A stretch of 64,000 nucleotides of DNA, taken from the NCBI GenBank assembly GCA_965261455.1, contig OZ253453.1:2294001-2358000 (forward strand), in the 5' to 3' direction. Of the stretch, positions 59,097 to 64,000 are shown one piece after another. The translations under genes and the position numbers were made by a program. This DNA is from DAOUKH01 sp965261455. Lineage in GTDB: Bacteria > Chloroflexota > Dehalococcoidia > SHYB01. Positions within the stretch are counted from its first letter, which is position 1. Each line of letters begins with the position of its first letter. Below the pieces are notes generated by a model that saw nothing but the letters and a program-made list of their open reading frames with translations, made no database searches and was not told where the DNA came from.

Positions 59097-61148
59097 CTAC
59101 TCGACGTACTCGACGGCGACGCGGTAGGCCGCGGGCACGCCGGTCACCGGGGCGGTGGGGGCGACCAGGACGACCACGCCGGGGCCGTTAGCGGGCAGCG
59201 AGACCTCCCCCCGGAGTGCCTCGTCGAGCGGGACCTCGACGACGCTCCCGCCGCCGAACTCGACGAGGCGGACGCCGTAGGTCTGGGGTACGCGGTTATC
59301 GGTGCGGAAGAAGCCTTCGGCGGTCCACTCCGCCTCCGATTCGGCGTCGTCGAAGAAGCCGGCGGCTTCCAGGCGGAGGTCGTCGATGAGCATGCCCTCG
59401 GCATGCGTCGCCTGATCGGTGACGTACTCGAACCGAAGTAGGACCTCGCCGCCGACGTAGCCGGTGAGGTCGATCTCCTCCTCGATCCACCGCGCGGTGC
59501 GTCCACCGCCGCTCTTGGCGGTATAGGCGGGGCCGAAGCTCAGGTCGAGCGGGTCGCGCACGGTCGAATGGCGGCCTTCGAGCACGTCCCACGAGGCGCC
59601 TCCGTCGCGGGAGGCGAGCACGTAGGCGAAGTCGAAGCCCTCCTCGATGTCGAACCAGAGGTCGAAGGCAAGCGATGCCTGGCGCACGCCGGTCAGGTCG
59701 AAGGCGCGGGTGAGGGTCGCGTCGACGGCGTCGCCGCGGTTGCTCCACCACATCATCCGCCCGGAGCGCGGAGTGGTTGAGAGAAGCGCGGTCTCGGCCC
59801 GACCCTCGAAGACGAGTCGACGGGCGCGGTCGTCCGGCTCGATCCGGATGTAGTCGGCGGCGTACTGACTGGCCTGCGCCTCGACTTCCCCAGCGCCGGC
59901 GATCGAGCGGCCAAGACGGAAGCCGAAGGCCCCACCGGCGGCGGCAAGGGCCGCTTTCAGGTTGTCCTCGGTCCAATCGTAGAAGAACTCATCGAAGCCG
60001 CCGTCGATTCCCTGCTCGACGAGGAAGGCCTCGACGCCCTCGACGCCGGTGAGCGGACTGGATAAGAGCGAGACGATGGCTGCCTCGCCGACGCGCTCGC
60101 CGAGGTAGCGCACGAAGCTGTAGGCCGCGGCGTAGTGGGGGCCGGCCGCTTCGAATTCGTCGGGCCAGAGCGTCAACTGGGTGTTCGGTGGAACAAAGTA
60201 GAAAGCCTCGGGCCCGCCTTGATAGCCCGCCAGCGAGGCGACGTACTCCGAGGCGCCCTCATGGACCCAGGCGGCCTCGAAGGGGTCGGCGGCGGCCTGG
60301 GCGGCGTGCTGGAGCTCGTGGGCCAGAACGCTGAAATATTGCCTGTTCCCCGGCTGCAGGGCGAGGAGGCTGAGGTAGACCATGGGGCGCTCGTTGCTGA
60401 GCCGGTTCACCGCGCGGGGAAGTGTGTCGAGCAGGCTGTAGTAGCCGCCGACGTTGGGGATGCGGGCGTGGAGGATGGTGAGCCGCGAGTCGAGGCCCGC
60501 GCCGGGGTCCCAGCCGGGGTTCACCAGCCGCCGGATAGCGGGGATGATGCGCTCCTCGAGCTCGCGGGCCGACGCGGCGATCGCGCTGTCGCCCACGCGG
60601 GTCCCGCGCTCGACGAAGAAGTAGGCGTGCTCGCTGACCACCCGAAGCTCCGCTTCGACAGTGAAGGGGCGCAGCGCCCCGGGGTCCAGGACGTTGAACT
60701 CCTCGACGTGGCCCACGGCGAGCTCCGTCTCGATGGGCTGGAGCGGCTCGATCTTCATGCCGCCGCCAAACTTCAGGCGCTCCGCCAGCTCGATGGGGTC
60801 GCCACGAGGCGGCGTGGGGATGGGGAGGAAGTCTGCCGGCGGCGCGGGAATGGGGGCCGGCGTCGGTGTGTGTACGGGGGTTAGGGTCGGCGTGGGCGTG
60901 CTTGTCGGTGCGAGGGCCGTCGCCGTCGGCAGGGCCGTGGGCTCGGCGGCGCGGGCCGACGGCGACGGCGGGGTTGTCAACTCGGCAGTGGGGACGGGCG
61001 TCGCGGTCGGGGTGGGAGCCGTTGGCGCCGGAGTCGGCGCGGCGCCGTCGCACGACGCTAGGACGAGCGCCGCCGCCAGCACCGCGGCCAGCAGCGACAA
61101 CCTCCGGCGGCTTGGATGCGGCGGGGTCGAGTCTATAATGCGCTCCAT
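59097..61148 (-). CDS. Lipoprotein metalloprotease with HELQH motif and Pro/Thr linker
   Basis: 683 residues. Signal peptide with lipobox Cys33 (VLASCDG), a TP-rich linker to about 105, then a helical catalytic region with H277-E-L-Q-H281 (VLAHELQHAAQ) and probable third zinc ligand E297 in WVHEGASEY, a gluzincin arrangement. The C-terminal half contains beta-sandwich segments like those of immune inhibitor A-type peptidases (MMWWSNRGDAVDATLTRAFD, AEGMLIDDLRLEA). Probably a cell-surface protease. ATG at 61148 is used; another lies two codons upstream. Its 5' end overlaps that of the divergent lipoprotein gene. Confidence 0.85.
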   Translation of the reverse strand: MERIIDSTPPHPSRRRLSLLAAVLAAALVLASCDGAAPTPAPTAPTPTATPVPTAELTTPPSPSARAAEPTALPTATALAPTSTPTPTLTPVHTPTPAPIPAPPADFLPIPTPPRGDPIELAERLKFGGGMKIEPLQPIETELAVGHVEEFNVLDPGALRPFTVEAELRVVSEHAYFFVERGTRVGDSAIAASARELEERIIPAIRRLVNPGWDPGAGLDSRLTILHARIPNVGGYYSLLDTLPRAVNRLSNERPMVYLSLLALQPGNRQYFSVLAHELQHAAQAAADPFEAAWVHEGASEYVASLAGYQGGPEAFYFVPPNTQLTLWPDEFEAAGPHYAAAYSFVRYLGERVGEAAIVSLLSSPLTGVEGVEAFLVEQGIDGGFDEFFYDWTEDNLKAALAAAGGAFGFRLGRSIAGAGEVEAQASQYAADYIRIEPDDRARRLVFEGRAETALLSTTPRSGRMMWWSNRGDAVDATLTRAFDLTGVRQASLAFDLWFDIEEGFDFAYVLASRDGGASWDVLEGRHSTVRDPLDLSFGPAYTAKSGGGRTARWIEEEIDLTGYVGGEVLLRFEYVTDQATHAEGMLIDDLRLEAAGFFDDAESEAEWTAEGFFRTDNRVPQTYGVRLVEFGGGSVVEVPLDEALRGEVSLPANGPGVVVLVAPTAPVTGVPAAYRVAVEYVE
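61112..61139 (+). promoter_or_regulatory. Promoter of the LppX-like/MFS operon; leaderless start likely
   Basis: TTGGAT and a perfect TATAAT are separated by 16 bases. The predicted start point falls on or next to the ATG at 61147, implying a leaderless mRNA. An ATG at 61138 overlaps the -10 itself and cannot be the start from this promoter. Confidence 0.7.
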
Positions 61149-61911
61149 GAGCATGGCGTGGCGTGGTCCTGCATGGGGTCGTGGCTTCGGCCGACGGGCC
61201 GCGGTGCGGCTTCTTCCTGTTCTTACGTTGCTGCTCGTGCTCGCGGCTTGCAGCGGTGGCGAAGAGCCGACCTCGACACCGTCGTCAACCCCGACAGCGG
61301 TGCCCAGCCCCGGCGAGATCATCGCCGCCTCTATCGACGCTATGACACAGGTTACCTCTTTTCGCTTCCTCCTAGAGAACGAGGGCGGGGAGACCCCGAT
61401 CTCGAACGGGCTGGGCCTGCGCCGAGCCGAGGGCGCTATGGTCACGCCCGACCGACTAGAGGCCGAGATCGACGCCGTCTTCGCCGGTCTCGTGCTGCGC
61501 CTCGAAGTCGTTGGCGCCGGCGGGAAGACCTACATGACCAACCCGATCAGCGGCGAGTGGCAGGTGTTCGATACGGACCTGAACCCGCTGGCCTTCTTCG
61601 ATCCCGCGGAAGGCGTCCCGCGCGTGCTGCGGGGCCTAGAAGACTTGCTTCTGGGCGAGCCTACCGAGGTTGACGGCCGCGCGGCCTACGCCATCAGTGG
61701 CCGCGTCCCCGCGGAGGCGGCGCAGTTCATGGCGGGCAGCTTCGCCGAAGGCTCCATCCTCGACGCCGATCTGCTCATCGACGCGGAGACCTACGAACTG
61801 CTCGAAGCCGTGCTCGATGGGCGGCTCACCGCCGACGAGCCCGAGGGTGTGTCGCGGACGCTGCGGTTCTCCGACTTCGGCGCGGCGTTCGAGATCGAGC
61901 CCCCCATCTAG
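61147..61911 (+). CDS. LppX/LprAFG-like lipoprotein
   Basis: 254 residues. Arg-rich signal peptide with lipobox (LVLAACSGG), a short Ser/Thr/Pro linker, then an LppX_LprAFG-type fold: ASIDAMTQVTSFRFLLENEG, GEWQVFDTDLNPLAFFDPAEG, LLIDAETYELLEAVLDG. In mycobacteria LprG of this family carries triacylated lipids or phosphoinositides and works with the MFS pump P55. Here the gene ends three bases before a DHA2-type MFS gene, the same arrangement. An alternative start is at 61138 or 61153. Confidence 0.87.
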   Translation: MSMAWRGPAWGRGFGRRAAVRLLPVLTLLLVLAACSGGEEPTSTPSSTPTAVPSPGEIIAASIDAMTQVTSFRFLLENEGGETPISNGLGLRRAEGAMVTPDRLEAEIDAVFAGLVLRLEVVGAGGKTYMTNPISGEWQVFDTDLNPLAFFDPAEGVPRVLRGLEDLLLGEPTEVDGRAAYAISGRVPAEAAQFMAGSFAEGSILDADLLIDAETYELLEAVLDGRLTADEPEGVSRTLRFSDFGAAFEIEPPI

Positions 61912-61914
61912 CCG

Positions 61915-63405
61915 ATGCGCGCAAGAGGCGAAGCCGGGCCCGCGGCCAAGACGTCGGCCTACGCCCTGTTGCTGCTCACGGGGTCCGGCGTCTTCGTGGC
62001 CTCGCTCGATCAGACGGTCGTGGTGACGGCCCTACCCGGCATCTTTCTCGACATTGCCCTGCCGATTAGCGACCTCGACAAGGGCGCGTGGATCGTGACC
62101 GGCTACCTTATCGGCTTCACCGCGGCCATGCCGCTGGTGGGGCGCATCTCCGACATCTACGGGCACGGCCGGGTCTATACCGCGGCGATGCTGGTGTTCA
62201 TGGGCGGCTCGGCGCTGGTCGCCATCGCTGACGGGCTCACCTGGATCGTCGCGGCCCGCGTGGTGCAGGCGGTGGGGGGCGGGGCGCTCGTTCCGGCGGC
62301 CATCGCGATCGTGTACGACGCCTTCCCGGAGAACCGGCGGGGCATCGCCATTGGGGCCATCGCGGCCATCGCCGAAGGCGGCGCGGTGCTCGGCCCGCTC
62401 TACGGCGGCCTCTTCATCCACTTCCTGGACTGGCGCTGGATCTTCTGGGTAAACATCCCCATGGGCGCGGTGGTCATCGCCGTCGTCCTGCCCGCCGTCG
62501 CCAACCGCCGCCGCCTCGGTCTACGCGTCGACTACCTGGGCGGCCTGCTGCTCGGCGCGAGCATCACGGCGCTGGCGCTGGGCCTCTCCGACGACGCGGT
62601 CCTGCCCGCGAAGGCGGGTTGGCAGGCGGGTTTGCTCGCCGCCGCAGTGACGCTCTTCGCCGCGTTCGTGTGGCGTCAAGCCACGGCCCGCGACCCGATG
62701 CTCCCGCTGCGCCTGTGGAGCAAGGCGCCGCTGGTGGCGGCCAACATGACGAACCTGTTCGTGGGGGCGGCGCTGATCCTCGCGTTGGTCAACATCCCGC
62801 TGATGACAGATACGGTGCTCGGCGGCGAGCCCCTCGACGGCGGCCTGCGCCTACTCCGCCTGACGGTGATGATCCCCATCGGCGCGGTGCTCGGTGGCTA
62901 CCTCTACCAGCGCCTGGGCTACCGTCCGCCGGCCCTGCTCGGCGTCGCCCTCATGGCGCTGGGATTCGGTCTGCTGGGGCGGTGGACCCTGGACATCGGC
63001 GAGCCCCGCGGCACGCTCGATCTGATGGTCGGCGGCCTGGGGTTCGGGCTTGTGATCGCGCCGATCACCGTCGCCGTCTTGGACAATACGACGGACGACC
63101 AGAAGGCGACCGGATCGGGGCTGGTGACAGTGATGCGGATGCTAGGGATGATCGTGGGCCTCTCGGTGCTGAGTTCTTGGGGGCAGAGCCACTTCGAGAC
63201 GCTGGTGGGCACCTTCGACCTGCCGCTGCGGCTGTCCGGCGAGAGCTTGGAGGTTTTCGAGGCCCGCGCGGCGGCGTACGAGGACACCATTCTCACCGCA
63301 ACGCTGGAGTGGTTCCGCGACGTCTTCTTCGTGGCGCTGGTGGTGGCCGCCGCGGCCCTCATCCCCGCCCTCTGGCTCGGCCGCCGTCCGGCCCGGCGGG
63401 ACTGA
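61915..63405 (+). CDS. DHA2-family (14-TM) MFS transporter
   Basis: 496 residues. LDQTVVVTALPGIF in the first helix is the DHA2 signature (motif D1-like LDxTxVNxALP), GRISDIYGHGR is the loop between helices 2 and 3, and VLGPLYGGLF is antiporter motif C. About 14 membrane segments. Relatives export drugs (EmrB, QacA) or, in mycobacteria (P55/Rv1410), lipids together with LprG. The three-base spacing after the LppX-like gene argues for a functional pair in lipid or hydrophobic compound export. Confidence 0.9.
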   Translation: MRARGEAGPAAKTSAYALLLLTGSGVFVASLDQTVVVTALPGIFLDIALPISDLDKGAWIVTGYLIGFTAAMPLVGRISDIYGHGRVYTAAMLVFMGGSALVAIADGLTWIVAARVVQAVGGGALVPAAIAIVYDAFPENRRGIAIGAIAAIAEGGAVLGPLYGGLFIHFLDWRWIFWVNIPMGAVVIAVVLPAVANRRRLGLRVDYLGGLLLGASITALALGLSDDAVLPAKAGWQAGLLAAAVTLFAAFVWRQATARDPMLPLRLWSKAPLVAANMTNLFVGAALILALVNIPLMTDTVLGGEPLDGGLRLLRLTVMIPIGAVLGGYLYQRLGYRPPALLGVALMALGFGLLGRWTLDIGEPRGTLDLMVGGLGFGLVIAPITVAVLDNTTDDQKATGSGLVTVMRMLGMIVGLSVLSSWGQSHFETLVGTFDLPLRLSGESLEVFEARAAAYEDTILTATLEWFRDVFFVALVVAAAALIPALWLGRRPARRD

Positions 63406-63486
63406 CGGCCCGGGGGCAGACGACGGCCGCGTAGAGTATAGTGACACTGCGTATCCGCTTCAGGCAGGGCGGCGCGCAAGGACGGC

Positions 63487-63579
63487 ATGAGCATCTCCAT
63501 CGTCGACGGCGTGTGCATCAGTCGGGACGATGGCAAGGGCGCGTTTCCGAAGATTCGCGCCTCTCGGAAGCCGGACTAG
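63487..63579 (+). CDS. Possible small protein of 30 residues
   Basis: ATG preceded by AAGGA at five bases, encoding MSISIVDGVCISRDDGKGAF and ten more residues. It lies in the 237-base gap between the MFS gene and the SCP2-like gene, after a TATAGT at 63437. No similarity recognised; it may be a real small gene or chance. Nothing else is seen in this gap. Confidence 0.3.
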   Translation: MSISIVDGVCISRDDGKGAFPKIRASRKPD

Positions 63580-63642
63580 GCCGTCGCGCCCCGCTGCGCT
63601 TCCGAGACCCCTAACCGCGCCCCTAGCCTGCAGGAGGACTCC

Positions 63643-64000
63643 GTGACCGCGCAAACCAACGTCCATTTCCCTAGCCTCCAGTGGTTCCAATCGCTGAGAG
63701 CGTTGATGAACGAGAGCGAAGAGAAGTACCGGGCCCTGGGCTACGCCGACTCGAAGGGCGTGTTCAAGGTCGGCGGCCTCGCCTACAGCCTGGTGTTCGA
63801 GGTTCATCGCTGCAGCTCGGTGCGCGAGCTGGAGGCGGGCGAGATCGAGCGGTTCAACCCCGATTGGATAATCGAGGGCGATCTCGACGGCTGGCGCGAG
63901 ATGATCGAGAACATCAAGGCCAACGGGCGCGCCGACAGCGAGCACACCCTCAAAGGCCTCAGCCTGCTCGAACAGCCGTTCCGCCTCTACGGCGCCGATC
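63643..64000 (+). CDS. SCP2 sterol-transfer-like protein (3' end outside window)
   Basis: The first 119 residues are visible, from a GTG with CAGGAGG six bases upstream. The text FPSLQWFQSLRALMNESEEK, then NPDWIIEGDLDGWREMIENI and LEQPFRLYGAD, follows the pattern of SCP2 sterol-carrier domains (a hydrophobic lipid-binding tunnel), in which a conserved 'G D x x x W' segment is followed by a helix and a G/A-D turn. The rest lies beyond the window, so length and partners cannot be judged. Family assignment is moderate. Confidence 0.6.
   Translation, partial: MTAQTNVHFPSLQWFQSLRALMNESEEKYRALGYADSKGVFKVGGLAYSLVFEVHRCSSVRELEAGEIERFNPDWIIEGDLDGWREMIENIKANGRADSEHTLKGLSLLEQPFRLYGAD

Overview
The window is a GC-rich, gene-dense bacterial chromosome segment, most likely from a Chloroflexota bacterium of the Dehalococcoidia/SAR202 kind. 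This is inferred from several lipoproteins and proteases whose signal peptide is followed by a long Pro/Thr 'TPTP' linker, a stand-alone DUF2344 protein, and many paralogous SDR, amidohydrolase, acyl-CoA dehydrogenase, CaiB and luciferase-like oxidoreductase genes, all against a folate, pyrimidine and glycolysis background. No rRNA, tRNA, CRISPR array or complete insertion sequence was seen.

Layout. 1-3.2 kb (+): end of a FIST-domain protein, a double SagB-type dehydrogenase and an amidohydrolase. 3.2-7.7 kb (-): two tandem paralogous lipoproteins, fumC and an ACMSD-like amidohydrolase. 7.9-11.4 kb: acyl-CoA dehydrogenase, an alpha/beta hydrolase, an HD protein and a small unknown with a clear terminator. 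11.5-16.3 kb (-): a pyrimidine operon pyrR-pyrB-pyrC-carA-UDG, preceded by a leader with a PyrR-binding element and an attenuator hairpin. 16.4-18.2 kb: a frameshifted CaiB-type CoA transferase and an AIM24 protein. 18.4-20 kb (+): two SDRs. 20.0-22.1 kb: an AT-richer PIN/TPR cassette between 19-bp direct repeats. 22.1-31.2 kb (+): NUDIX, luciferase-like enzyme, an intact S1C protease beside a paralogue that has lost its catalytic triad, an OpuAC-type lipoprotein with a terminal frameshift, and a ThDP enzyme. 31.2-34.8 kb: metF and a divergent MTHFR paralogue, a cysteine hydrolase, a small membrane protein and a nitroreductase. 35.0-43.5 kb: an SDR, then a long minus-strand run of Rieske protein, glycosyltransferase, methyltransferase, two SDRs, CorC-like protein, DUF2344 and tilS. 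43.7-50.5 kb: a solitary HsdR-N-like nuclease, an Lhr helicase and a BrnT/RHH-like toxin-antitoxin pair with an operator-overlapped promoter. 50.5-57.6 kb (-): cyclase, YyaL-type thioredoxin-domain protein, SDR, phosphotriesterase-like lactonase, enolase and a TIGR00725 protein. 57.8-64 kb: MFS exporter, a HELQH metalloprotease lipoprotein, an LppX-like lipoprotein coupled to a DHA2 MFS transporter (an LprG/P55-like pair), and the start of an SCP2-like protein.

Two threads run through the window. First, a modular dispersed repeat sits in at least six intergenic gaps, and one copy supplies the end of tilS. Second, many genes are preceded by a recognisable extended -10 promoter (TGnTAnnnT), which helps choose starts. 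Two genes are each broken by a single missing base in a short homopolymer, so sequencing or assembly error should be considered before calling them pseudogenes.
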